The notes under the pieces: generated by a model
The model's database searches: none
Told to the model about the DNA's origin: nothing
Seen by the model: only the letters and a program-made list of their open reading frames with translations
Program-made: the position numbers and the translations under genes
From: Cristatella mucedo
Lineage: Eukaryota; Bryozoa; Phylactolaemata; Cristatellidae
Direction: 5' to 3'
Length of the DNA: 64,000 nucleotides
Assembly: GCA_009760855.2 (NCBI GenBank)
Contig: WPIO01000047.1
Span: forward strand, 1,721,001-1,785,000
Part shown: positions 11,378 to 55,570 of the stretch, in pieces
Layout of the letters: each line of letters starts with the position of its first letter
Position numbering within the stretch: position 1 is the first letter of the stretch

Positions 11378-11798
11378 TCGCTCGCCGACCTGCTGAGAGT
11401 CACCTCTTAGGGCCCAGCGCTAGTGATAATGGGGCTCAGTATGTGTCATAAAGGCTGGCTGGCGATGCGACACTGGACACAGTACCTTTGTGTACCGCAC
11501 TCGTGTGCTGCCTTTTGATGGGCAGGTTAAGCTGCTCTGCCGTCTCATTCGGCGCCAGGCCGGTCGCTCGTGCCGCCCGACGGCAGCATCGTTAAAAGCA
11601 GGCAGGGGTCTGCAAACGCTGGTCGGACGAAGATGGCCGAGAATGGCAAAGTCCAATGAGGCCGAAGCTGCACGGGAGGCAGAGCCCAAAGTGGCAACGG
11701 TGGACGCGTCAGGAGAGGCGGTGGACGAGCCAGCAGAGGCGACAGGCGAGCCTGGAGAGGCCGCAGCACCCTCGAGTTTGGAGAGGAGGCAGTGGCAG

Positions 11799-11855
11799 AG
11801 ATGCAAGTCGCTCGAAGAAATGCAAGTCGCTCCTAGAAATGCAAGTCGCTCGCAA
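11799..11855. repeat. three ~20-bp tandem units
   Basis: ATGCAAGTCGCTC occurs three times in a row with variable GAAGAA/CTAGAA/GCAAAG joins. Confidence 0.9.
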
Positions 11856-12184
11856 AGGCTACTTCGAGAGGTTGGGTACTCACGTGAGTTCCATACCAAA
11901 GCTGCTGTGGCCTCTCGATGGACGAGGCCGCCTGCGGTGGGTGGTGGACGACAGCGGCCGGACAGTGGCGAATCGCCCCTAGCGATCAGCCGCAATCGGC
12001 ACCATGAATATGATTGGCTTCTCCGTCGGTGCAAAAGCATCCCCAGGGAGGCCCAATGCAGGATGCTGCACCGTGCGCCGACAGACGTTCGAGCCGACAC
12101 AGCGCTGCAGCAGGCGGGCGGACACCCTTATGCAGGGCTCGCTGTCAGACTCGGCGCACGACGGAGTCTGAGGAGCTCCCAGTT

Positions 12185-12310
12185 CGCCTCGGCATGTGTG
12201 CGCGCGTGTATGTGTGCGCGTGCATGTGCGAGCATGTTTGAGTGTGTGTGTGCGCATGTGCAAGTGTTTGCGCATGTGTATGTGTGTGCATGTGCGTATA
12301 TGTATGTAAG
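12185..12310. repeat. degenerate (TG)n tract
   Basis: Imperfect TG/TGCG repeats over about 125 bp. They generate Cys/Val/His-rich false frames on both strands. Confidence 0.85.
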
Positions 12311-12591
12311 TGTTCATCGGCGAGTAAGCTGCAACTAGCCATGCTGATATTATATTATATCATTATAAATTAAATCCACGATACCCTAGGTTATTACTTG
12401 TTACCTTAGTCATTGTTAAATGGGGTATAGAATAATTGTCATTGTGCTGAACTGCATCCAAGCATTATGCTGCTTCTGCCTGAGATGTTGGTCTCTGTCT
12501 CTTTCTGTGTCTGTGTCTATCTGTCTGTCTGTCTCTTGCTGTCTTTCTTGCAGCAAAGCTAGTGCTTGTACTCATCGCTTAGTATTTAGAG

Positions 12592-12781
12592 CAGTGGTTC
12601 TCAACCTTCGTAATGCCAAGACCCTTTAGCACAGTTCCTCATGTTGTGGCGACCTCTAACCGTAAAATTATTGCATGCAAAATGTGGAAATGCGTGTCTT
12701 CCGATGGTCTTAGGCAACCCCTGTGAAAGGATCGTTCAACCCCCAAAGGGGTGGTCGTGACCCACAGGTTGAGAACCGCTG
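12592..12781. mobile_element. hAT MITE with SPIN-like ends, copy 1
   Basis: 190 bp. The left end CAGTGGTTCTCAACCTTCG and the inverse of the right end CAGCGGTTCTCAACCTGTGG share a 16-bp terminal inverted repeat. A perfect 8-bp target duplication ATTTAGAG lies at 12584-12591 and 12782-12789, diagnostic of hAT transposition. Phrases such as TTCCGATGGTCTTAGGC and CCCCCAAAGGGGT match the SPIN/Charlie-type elements of tetrapods as I remember them. There is no transposase, so it was mobilised in trans. Confidence 0.88.
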
Positions 12782-13161
12782 ATTTAGAGGGACTAATCTG
12801 AGACAGGGGATGTATTGCCTTCTGCTGATAAATACTGTCACAGGTGATTGGAGCCTATGGCTGACCAAGAGAGCATTGCTCTGACGTCATCGATCCTTAG
12901 CGTTACCATTTCTAGGGTTGACAAGAGACGTTTGATTTTGGGGAGTATGACCGATAGATATCCATGTATGCATTTGCTTGGCCTGTTTGAATTGTCTTTT
13001 GCATGCTTACGGGTGCTGACACTGCATATTATCACTATAACCGATAGACTTGCCTTCTGTGCAGCATATGTAACATGCTAGAAAAATTGTAGTTTTCTTA
13101 GGGTGCTATACAGACGTCCTATTTGTATTTTAAAATTGAATACAATGATTGTGTGTGTTGT

Positions 13162-15720
13162 ATATAATAATACTATAATAATACATTTGCATAGCACCGT
13201 CAGAGAACTGAATATCTCTCAAGGCACTTTACAGATACAGCATATAAAGCATTACTGAATGTTTGGAGGTAACATTCCCAAGCAGCAGGCACAGTGTAAG
13301 CAGGTACATGCACATGTAGGACGAATCACAGAGACCAGCCAAATTCTGCAATAAAAAGGTGCGTTACAAGCTTCTTTTTAAATGTCTCGTCAGTGGACGT
13401 TGTTACCTGCTGTCGGTAGTGAGCTCCAGGCTTTTGGAGCATACGAACTAAAGGCACGGTCTCCAACGGTTTTGAGGTTCGTACGAGGTATGGCTAAACG
13501 GTTTGAGGCAGCCGGTTGTATGGTTTTTTATCTGGTCAGGGAGTAGTTCTGACAGGTAGGCTGGAGCCAAATAATGAAGGAACCTACAAGTAAGTGACAT
13601 AATCTTGAAGTCGATTCGCTGCTTGATTGGGAGCTAATGCAGGTCGGCGAGAAGTGGTGTGATTTGGTAACTGTGTCATTCACGACAGAACAGGACTACC
13701 TGCAAAGTTTTGCACCAGCTGTAAGTGCCTGATTGCACATGCCGGTGGGCCAGCAAGCAGTGAGTTACAGAAGTCAAGACGGAATGTCACAAATGCACGG
13801 ATCAATTTAGATATGATATCTCAGCCTAAACAAAACCGAATTTTAGCAATGCTATGTAGCTGAAAGTAGGCAGACTTGACTGTGGAGCTGATGTGGTCGT
13901 CTAATGAAAGTTCAGTTGGAACATGATACCTAGATTTTGTGCAGATTCAACAGGACATATGCTCGAAGTGCCGATTTTGAGCATCAGGTTTTTCGATTTC
14001 TGAATCACACTTGGTTTGCCCATAACAAGTAAGTTGGTTTTGTCATCATTTAATTTAAGAAAGTCTGCTCCCATCCATGTGTGGATGTCATCAATACATG
14101 CAGTAGGGTGTGTAGAGAATTCGACATGCTCGAAGGCTGGGAGAGATCAAAGAAAGCAAAGGTACAACTCAGTGTCATCTGCTTAGAAGTGAAAGCCTAG
14201 TTTATGCTTGGCGATCACATCGGCGAGACGGAGAGTATACCTTGGGAAAAGAAGCGGACCGAGCAAAGAGCCCTGAGGTACTCCATACTTCAGTGGTTTT
14301 TCAGATGACCGTTGTCTGTTAACCTCAATACTCTGTGAAGTCTTCCACTGAGATAGGACCTGAAGGATTGCAGAGCAGTGCCATTGATACCCGTACGAGT
14401 GATTTCATGTTAAGTTGTGCCCAGCGGGTCAAGGTCGAGCACCAGTCGCCACTACGTCGGCTCGGCTCCCGACAGCAAGTTGAGCATTTTCGCCGCCGAG
14501 TTTGTGGATGCTGAGGATGAGTCGGGCGGCGGGAGTAAACGCTCTGGAGTCTTCCACTGAGACAGGACCTGAACCATTACAGAGCAGTGTCAGTGATGCC
14601 CAGGCGAGACGAGAAGTGCTCAAGAAATACTTCGTGATCGCTAATATCAAAAGCTACCGAAGGATCGAGCCAAACAAGCAGATATACTCTACCTATGTTT
14701 CCATTCTTAGGAAGGTCGTTTTACACCCAAAGGAGTGCTGACTCTGTGGAGTGATTAGCTTTAAAACCAGACAGGAACTTACTAGCAGTGTTTGAAGTTT
14801 CAATATGTGAGTTCACCTGGTCCGCCACGACTCATTTCAGTGTCTTTGATAGGAACGTAGAAGGAAGACTGGATGGAAGTGGCTCAAGTGCTCGTGGTCT
14901 GGTGTCGCTTTCTTCAGTAGGGGCCTGACTACAGCCTCTTTGAAAGGGGAAGGAACATAACCTGAGGATAATGACATTTATGTTAGTTATGCATGGCAGC
15001 AGCCGATCAATGCATCGTAGAAGCAAGACAGTGAGAATAGGGTCCAAAGTACTAGTTGTCTTCTTTTATTGGGATAACAACTTCAGGACGAGGTCACTAG
15101 TGACCTGCTTGAATGTAGACATTGAGGTGCGACAAGGAATTGAGGGACATGATTCCAGGGAGATGCTGCCATCTTCGAGATTGACTTCCTGATCTTGTCT
15201 ATCTTCTTGACAAAGAAGCTAGAGTAGCGATCAGCTAGATCATCACAGGTATCATTTGGTGAGGCGCTGACCTGGGAGCGGTTAAGATGGTTGATCGTCG
15301 ACATCTGCATTTTTGGATTGTGCATCCATGATTCAACAATGTTTCTATAGAAGCTAGACTTGGCCTTTGCTCGAATCGATTGGTATGATCTACAGTGGTC
15401 CTTGTATGCCTGTCGATGGACAGTCAGTCCTGATCCCTTGTATGCTTTTTCAAGCTTGCTCTTAGTAGACCTAGCTAGGTCTGTGGTAAACCATGGGCTG
15501 CCTGGGCGAGAGCGCACAGTGTGCTTAGTCAGAGGTGCAAACTCATCGAGCATGTCAGCTAGTGTCGTGTTGTAGCAATCTACCAATGATGACAGGTCGG
15601 AAGCAGGAATGAACAGCAGAGGCGAAGCAGATATTCTCACACCGGTACCATGTTCTGATTTATTGAAGTGCAAATGCAATCTGTTAATGGCAGTCGGTGG
15701 TAGCTGAATAGAACAGCTTC
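13162..15720 (-). mobile_element. LINE-A copy, longest minus-strand copy, degenerate
   Basis: The 3' end is near 13162-13215 (AATACATTTGCATAGCACC in reverse orientation). It runs through RT C-terminal blocks to the endonuclease-RT linker, open as a 198-codon frame at 15083-15679 (PWFTTDLARSTKSKLEKAYK, then a Tyr-rich YSSFFVKKIDKIR). That layout is usual for CR1/L2/Jockey-type ORF2. It is disrupted by stops and by an insertion at about 14395-14540. Confidence 0.8.
14395..14540. repeat. insert in LINE-A carrying repeat block X, copy 2
   Basis: The insert is flanked by two diverged copies of the same ~55-bp LINE-A segment (around 14335-14394 and 14542-14605, both containing CTTCCACTGAGA.AGGACCTGAA). 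It contains CACTACGTCGGCTCGGCTCC..AGCATTTTC as at 11215. Confidence 0.6.
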
Positions 15721-15769
15721 TGCCCAGCTAATAGATATTTACTGTATCGAACGTAAAAATCTTATCTGA

Positions 15770-16205
15770 ACTACTCGATGCATCGTACCACCGGCTTAAC
15801 TGCATCACATCGTCGAGCTACACCTGTTACGAACTTCAAATCCTTGGGGCCGTGCCTTTAGTTCGTATGCCCACAAAGCCTGGAACTCACTCCTGGACTT
15901 CCCCTGTCCACGATATACCCTGACTTGACATTTAAAAAGAAGCTAAAACGCACCTATTTGTCACAGAATTCACTGGGTCTTTGTTATTCCTCCTTTGTGT
16001 GCTTATACTTGCTGACACTGAGCATGCTGCCACTAATAATCTTTGCATGCTGACCCTGAGCATGTCACCTCTAACCATGTTATCCTTGTTGACAGCATGC
16101 TATTATTAACCATATGAACCATTTAACCACTCGATTATGCTTCCTTTACAGTGTAAGTGCCTTGAAAGAGATTCAAGTTCTGAGGTCGCTATACATGTGT
16201 TGTTA
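15770..16205 (+). mobile_element. LINE-A 3' part, head-to-head with the 13162-15720 copy
   Basis: ORF C-terminal remnants (TTCAAATCCTTGGGGCCGTG, CAAAGCCTGGAACTCACTCC) are followed by the 3' UTR with GCATGCTGCCACTAAT and a decayed CTTGAAAGAGATTCAAGTTC tail. Confidence 0.75.
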
Positions 16206-16477
16206 AGATCTCCCTCCCCTCATCGCTCGTATTTAACAGCTTATCCTTGCACTTGACTCCCTAAGCAGAGTCTCACACAGGAGGAAATAGATTAGATTAT
16301 GAACTTTTTGTCAGGCAGCTGCATCCACTTTGACAATATGGACTTGTGAGGTGCAATAGTGTCGTTTGGAGATGGCAGCTTAATTTCAACACCATTTGCA
16401 ACCACATGGTGAACCCTAGCCAAGCGCAACTACTTCTGACGACTTAGCAAGCTAGACCATGGGTAGATACGTTAGAT

Positions 16478-16663
16478 CAGCGGTTCTCAACCTTCCTAAT
16501 GCCTCGACCCTTTAATACAGTTCATGTTGTGGCGACCCCAACCATAAAATTATTGCGCGCGAAATGTGGAAATGCCTGTTTTCCGATGGTCTTAGGCGAC
16601 CCATGTGAAAAGGTCGTTCGACCCCCAAAGGGGTGGTCACTACCCACAGGTTGAGAACCGCTG
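16478..16663. mobile_element. hAT MITE with SPIN-like ends, copy 2
   Basis: 186 bp, ends CAGCGGTTCTCAACCTTCC and inverse CAGCGGTTCTCAACCTGTGG, collinear with copy 1. The flanks CGTTAGAT and TGTTAGAC agree at 6 of 8 bases (both differences C/T), consistent with a decayed 8-bp target duplication. It lies about 350 bp past the CHD stop codon, possibly inside its 3' UTR. Confidence 0.87.
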
Positions 16664-17013
16664 TGTTAGACAGATAGATGTCCATAACGGTGCCTATGGA
16701 TTCATGGTGCTCTGCAGATGCAAGGAACGCCGCAAACGCATCCTAGTGGAGCATAGATGACTTTGTTTAAGTCATATGTGGATTTCCATGAGCCGAATTG
16801 AAAGCATGGTAAAAAAAAGAGTCCACTGCCAGACAAAGGACGGCTGCCAGCCACGGCACAACAGAAGGGTCCAGTGCAGAGCCGACATCAGAGAGAGATG
16901 GCAGTCGCTCACGCGCGGACCTTCAAACGGCCATCGACAATGAGCTGCTCCAGCAAACCGGAGCAGCTCACGGATGGGCAGCAGTGGAGACGGCACGCCC
17001 GGTTCGGACGATG

Positions 17014-49942
<32,929 letters not shown>

Positions 49943-51560
49943 GTCCGGGTGGCCTCAAGTGGCAGCAAACCTGGAGCGAACGAACTCAGCATTATCGAAA
50001 AAAGCCCCCCCCCACCGTCGGTCGGGTCATCTCATTTCCGAGCATTCTACAGGGCCAGGCATCGTGACTCTTCCCTCCCATCGGAAGCTGGTATCTCTTT
50101 TGAGGTAGGGCTTCGTACGCACAAGACACAAGACTGAAGCCTGGGCACCAACAAATGGACTGGGCGGCAGCGGATTCTTCTGGCAACGATACAACGACGG
50201 GGGGGGGGGAGGTGAGCAGCGCGGCACTGTCGGGCGCTCTACAGGCACACCGAACGCGGCATCGTGGCCAGGCCTCTCCGCAGGCCGCGCCGCTACCGCT
50301 CCAGTCCTAGAGGGCGACGACTATTCGAGGCGACGGCAGGCGCACGGGTTGCACACCCAAGCGGAACCGGCTATCGGGCGTGCTCGCGGCAAAAGCAGCC
50401 ACATAGAGTGTACGCATACAAATAGTCCACGACTAGGCACAAGATCCATGTGGCCCGCTCAATCCGAGTCATTCATCCGTTCCACGGCAGAGCGCACAAA
50501 CGAGCATGGGCACGCTACGCGTAGGGGAGGCAGGGCCGCAGGCGGGCGTGCGGATTGCGAGCACGTTGGCCCGAATGCTTGCAATTCACATAGCAAATAA
50601 CCATATTACTTGTGCACATCCGTATAAACCTGCACTGCATAACGAAAACGGCGCGCGCGGCATACTGAAATGGCGGCATATGCGGAGGACGGCTAATTCG
50701 CCAAGACACGGCGGCAAGTGACACATGACATGCAAGTCTTACCAAGAACAAGGCGCTCAATTCTCTAATCAAGACACACTCGGCTCGCGTACAGTTATAC
50801 TAATAAGCGGCGCCAACAACGGAGGCCATGTACCACGCCGCCGCACAGAACACGAACAATGAAAAGACTCCATTACTAAGACCGCAGACTTTCCGGGTGA
50901 TCGCATAGACTTCCAAAAATTAGGGGAATATCCCCGGCGAAGACATTTAGGTACTAAAATAATTTATCGCAGCATAGAGAACACTCCTGTGCATGGTTTT
51001 AAAGGGCAGACCAGGAGCCTACCTCACCGCCTTGCGCACATAGCGGATTTTGAAAAGGTGACTTTAGAGAATTTTGTACCGCTAAACTGGCCCGAGCAGC
51101 ACTGATACATTGCATACGGGGACTTTCAAAGCTGACAAATGATTGGTCAGATAATTATCCGCCTCGAGCCGGCGATGCCTAACTTGGGACAGAACGAGGC
51201 GATTTTCGAACAGAAATAGCTCAAAACTATGAAATTCAGTTAAAATCTATTAATATTTACATCACATGGAGCTAAGTGTGGCGCGAAAACTAACACGTGG
51301 GTGCACGGTTACAGCGCACCACTTGCATCTACGTATGCGGTTCCTCCGGGAACCAGCCAATCACAAAGAGACTTTCGGTTGACTGCCTTCGGTCTTGTCT
51401 CGGGCAGCGTGCTCGTAGCTCTGCTAGTTGTGGATTCTACCCGAAATTTGCCGTAGGCGTGTGAAAGAATTACTCGTTCCTTGTCGCTGCCGTGGCCTCG
51501 TAGGGCGCGCATCATGCTAATCGGCGGTGTTGTTATGACCGCCTGACCCTCACCCGTTAG
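49943..51560. other. upstream region of the CHD gene; probable 5' UTR and promoter location
   Basis: No coding sequence recognised. The interval 50150-50720 is relatively CpG-rich and contains C- and G-runs (about 50006 and 50200). This would fit a TATA-less CpG-type promoter for the minus-strand CHD gene. No transcription start or core motif can be fixed from sequence alone. Confidence 0.3.
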
Positions 51561-51564
51561 GTTA

Positions 51565-51930
51565 ACGGCACGATGCATGCTATGTTCCAAGAGCTGAAGC
51601 TCGCAATACGCCACCGATATCAGCACAGCGCACAACATTCTTCACGCAACGCTAACGATAACATCTTACTAGAAAAAACATACCAAATAGCCAACCTGTT
51701 ACGGCCGATACGACAGGTGACCTGTAATAGACTCGCTACAAGCTTACAGCGTTCGGATTCGCCGACAGGCAGACAGTTGCCCCAAACGAATGACTGTGGT
51801 AAGGTCCACGCCTTAAATTATGGCAAGGTCGTAAGTCATGCAATAATTGTGTTCATATATAATTATAAATAGCGCTGCTCGTTAGCCTCGACCAATGGCG
51901 GCTGTTCTATAAGCGGCTCTCAGTATTATA
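51565..51930 (+). repeat. ~330-bp dispersed repeat Y, copy 1
   Basis: AAGAGCTGAAGCTCGCAATACGCCA near the start, GACTCGCTACAAGCTTACAG in the middle, and GGCAAGGTCGTAAGTCATGC toward the end. Collinear with copies at 54785 and 55145. Confidence 0.65.
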
Positions 51931-51954
51931 ATCCAGCTATAACCCAGCATAGCT

Positions 51955-53290
51955 TGGCGTTCGAAATCGATGTTAAGCTTTCGGGCACAGAATCAGCATT
52001 GGTTCGGATGTGCAACGACATACTTAGGAGGAATGCAGACACGGGTAGACTATCTCTGCTTGTTTTGTTCGATCTTTCGGCAGCTTTTAATACTATCGAT
52101 CGCCAAGTTCTCCTTGGGCGCCTCTCATCTCGCCTGGGCATCACTGGCACTGCTCTGCGATGGTTCAGGTCCTATCTCGGTGGGAGACTCCAGAGTATTG
52201 CTGTGAAAGGACAAAGATTGCCAGAGGCACCTCTGAAGTACGGAGTACCTCAAGGCTCCAAGCTAGGTCCGGCTCTTTTTCCAGTTTATACTCTCTCTCA
52301 TGCCGATGCGATCGCCAAACACCAACTTTCACTTCTAAGCAGATGACACTCAGTTGTACCTTTGCTTTGATCCCTCTCACCCCTTGAGCGTATCGAATTC
52401 TACGCACACCCTACTGCATGTATTGATGACATCCGCAGATGGATGGCAGCAGACTTTCTTAAACTGAATGATGATAAAACATTAGCCGACCACATCAGCT
52501 CCACAATCAAGTCTGCCTACTTTCAGCTACATAACATTGCTAAAATTTGGGCTTGTTTAGATAAGAACACCTCATCCAAGTTAGTCCATGCATTTGTGAC
52601 GCCCGTCTTGATTTCTGTAACTCACTGCTTGCTGGCCTACCGGCATGTGCGATCAGGTGATTGCAGCTGGTGCAAAACTCTGCAGCTAGGCTTGTCTGTC
52701 GTGAGCGTCGCAGTTGCCACATCACACCACTTCTCGCCGACCTGTACTGGTTCCCAGTCAAGCAACGGATTGACTTCAAGATTTTGTCGCTCACATTTAG
52801 GTCACTTCATTCTTTGGCTCCAGCTTATCTCTCAGATCTACTCCCCCACCAGGCCAAGCATCGTGCCACCCGCTTTTCGGAATCCAACAGCCTACCAATA
52901 CCTCGTACACACCTCAAATCCTTTGGAGACCGTGCATTTAGTTTGTATGCTCACCCTGGAACTCACTCCTGACTTCCATTACAGCATCCCTAACTTGACC
53001 ACAATTAAAAAGAACTTCAAAATGCACCTATTTAGGACAGCATTTAGTGGGTTCTTGTGATTTGACCTTCATGTGCATATGAGTGCTGACACTGTGCATG
53101 CTGCCACTAACCACACTTGCATGCTGACCCTGTGCATGTCACCACTGACCATGTTATTCGTGTTGTTTACCAAGCATGATACCGCTCACCATTCGACCGC
53201 GTTTCCTTTGCAGCAAATGTAAAGCGCCTAGAAAGCGATTGAGTTCTCTGAGGGCGCTTTATTAAGTGTATAATAATTATTATTATTCAT
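51955..53290 (+). mobile_element. LINE-A copy with reverse-transcriptase core, 5'-truncated
   Basis: The 130-codon frame at 51954-52346 reads LSLLVLFDLSAAFNTIDRQV, TALRWFRSYLGGRLQS and YGVPQGSKLGPALF (RT motif ahead of the catalytic YxDD block). The catalytic region at about 52320-52350 reads past a stop. The C-terminal blocks (52443-53060) and the 3' UTR with an ATT tail at 53271-53288 follow. It is probably inserted in repeat Y. Confidence 0.88.
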
Positions 53291-53631
53291 TGTCGCGGGG
53301 CATCGTAGTGTCCGCGAACAACGGAGCGCATGCGCCGCGAATATCCTCTTACGAACGCTACGAAACCGACACCGAACCGAGAAATTTTCTATCGACGAGG
53401 TAACGGCGAAAAGAGAACCGCTACGCAGGCTTCCCGTAGTCTATTCGATATCGCGGCCCACGCGTGCGGCGCCAGTGATTTATACCCGCCGCCTGCGCCG
53501 ACGAAGAGGTGGCGGCTCTCACTGCGCCTTAGGGTACCACCTCCGACTGAGGCGCCGCAAAGCCGCGAAGAGCAAATTTATGAATGCACCGGCAAGTTTC
53601 CGATGACGCAGTCAAGGCTTGGCTATGTTGC

Positions 53632-53840
53632 ATGAAGGTGTCTCCTGCGGTGGTTGTTCTAGTGGGAGTCTCGCGGAGACGCAGCTGGCGCACGTGTGCG
53701 GTAAACGAGACTCTGCTTTATTCCTCTCAACGGGCACATATATGAGAGCCCAATCGATCGCAGCAGGCGACACAAAACATTACCTGCATTAGTGGCCCGA
53801 CGCTGGGCTGCTTCAACGGCTTTACTATTGGCCACAGGTG
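53632..53840 (-). repeat. repeat Z copy 1, possible LTR fragment
   Basis: Minus strand: CTCATATATGTGCCCGTTGAGAGG, then AATAAAGCAGAGTCTCG, then GAGACTCCCACTAGAAC and CAGGAGACACC. A TATATA-like block followed about 25 bp later by AATAAA recalls the R region of an LTR, but no internal retroelement genes are seen. The second copy is split at 57545/57906. Confidence 0.45.
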
Positions 53841-54784
53841 AAGCACATGCATTAGTGTCGAGCGCTTCGCTAAATACAGCAGAAGCCGCAGGCGCACACA
53901 ACAGCTACGACGCAATTCGTCCGGCGGGTCGCTGGGCGTCTGCTCTTGCTGGTACAGACGGGCGAGTCGGTACGATTCGGTAGCGACTTTGGGAAGTCGC
54001 CGGTTAGACTACCGATGACGATAATCCCCACGCTCTTCTTTCTTTCAAGAGTACGCCAATGGTTTAAGTTCGTCAACAGATCTGCCGCATGCTGCCGACC
54101 GTTCTGCTAGACTGTTTAACTGCAAACTCCTACGTTTGGTAGACAAGCTGCAACCCGATCACGCCCCCAGCGACCCGGCTTATCAGCCTGTCTAAACTCG
54201 CTCAAATTCCAGCATTACTAGCCGTCGAATAATTAAAGTTCCTTTCAATCTCATTTTTAAATTGTTCTGTCTTGGTCATGGCGTTCATAATGGCTGCTAG
54301 CTGCTCCGCCCGCGTCCTCGACAATATTCGTCAAATCTTTCAGATCAGAAAATAGTTTTTCAAAAGCTACTGACTTCTTCCGCGACTCCTAGCCCACATA
54401 AGCATTCGAAGCCGGATTATTAGAAGTGATTGTCACCAGGGCATACCAAATTTCGGCTATAACGGTCCCCCACAAATTTTGAACGCTGTGCGGAGTCTTC
54501 GCTATTGGCCTGCTACGACGTGTGAACTACTTCCGTTACTTCGACTTCAAAACCCTACTGCTAAAACGCGAGGAATCCACTGTTGCGAAACCCTGCCTCG
54601 GCTCTGAGACACCCGACTGGGTGTCTTATCTAGCCAATTCACTACTCTGGCTCCGTATAACCACACCAAGTGCGGGCATACGGTCAACCATTGTGAGCGG
54701 CAAGGCAGAGAACAAAGCACGAGCGCAAATAATGACGCTGCTGACACCAACAATATGCCCGCGCGACCCTTGCTGGATCGGGTA
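53841..54784. other. no recognised gene or repeat
   Basis: Non-coding as far as I can see. Probably more of an unclassified element containing repeat Z. Confidence 0.35.
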
Positions 54785-55090
54785 GCTGCACAACACGTGC
54801 GATCTGCAAATACCTGAAGCTCGGAATATATGCCAACAGGTGCGACGCAACGCGCGATATCCTGCACTCAGCACTAACAGCAACGCCGTATTAGAAAACC
54901 ACGAGCAATAGCCTCATAGCAGGAGCTCACGCGATGGGTTACTTGCAACGGACTCCCACACAGGCTTACAGCAGCTCACACTCAGCGTCATGACTCACCG
55001 ACCGGCAGACCGTAACTGCAAGCGAGTGATTTCAGTCCTTATGTAATGGCCAGGTCGTAATTCATACGATAATCTCATTCATACGTAGTC
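54785..55090 (+). repeat. repeat Y, copy 2
   Basis: GCACAACACGTGCGATCTGC, ACCTGAAGCTCGGAATATAT, GCACTCAGCACTAACA, GGCCAGGTCGTAATTCATAC, collinear with copy 3 just downstream. Confidence 0.7.
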
Positions 55091-55144
55091 ACAAATCGGT
55101 GAACTTACTACTAATTTGACCTCGAGACCCTCACTACTTCTGGT

Positions 55145-55570
55145 AGCAGCACAACGCATGCAATATGCAAAGACCTGAAGCTCGCAGTACGCCAACGGTA
55201 AAGACAAACCGCTCGATATCCTGCACGCAGCACTAACAACAACCAACAACCCCACATTAGAAAAAGCACAAACAATAGCCTTTTCGTTACTGCTGATAAA
55301 GCAGGTGGCTACAAACAGACTCTTTTACTGGCTTATAGTAGCTCACGTTCAGCACTGGGACTCACCGACTAGCAGACCATTACTCCAATCGAGTGACTTT
55401 GGTCGGGCGCACGCTTTATAAAAATGGGCAGGTTGTAAGTCGTACGATAATCTAGTTCTTACGTAGACATACATCGCGTAGCTGCTCGTAAGCCTCGGCC
55501 TATCGCGGCTATTTTGTAAGGAGCCCTCCGTTATAGCTCATCTCGTAAGCGGCTCTCCATTACAATTCAG
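55145..55570 (+). repeat. repeat Y, copy 3
   Basis: GCACAACGCATGCAATATGC, ACCTGAAGCTCGCAGTACGCC, GCACGCAGCACTAACAACAA, GGGCAGGTTGTAAGTCGTAC. It continues into CGTAAGCCTCGGCCTATCGC, also present at 51880 in copy 1. Confidence 0.7.

Noticed and set aside
11490-12338. Plus-strand 282-codon open frame and opposing 226-codon minus frame
   Set aside because: Ala/Glu/Arg-rich from GC-rich DNA, contains three 20-bp tandem units and ends in a TG-repeat; no domain or splice context supports either strand.
15083-15679. Minus-strand 198-codon frame as a host gene
   Set aside because: The PWFTTDL..K..YK..AK..FYRNIVE pattern is the endonuclease-RT linker of non-LTR elements and it is collinear with LINE-A.
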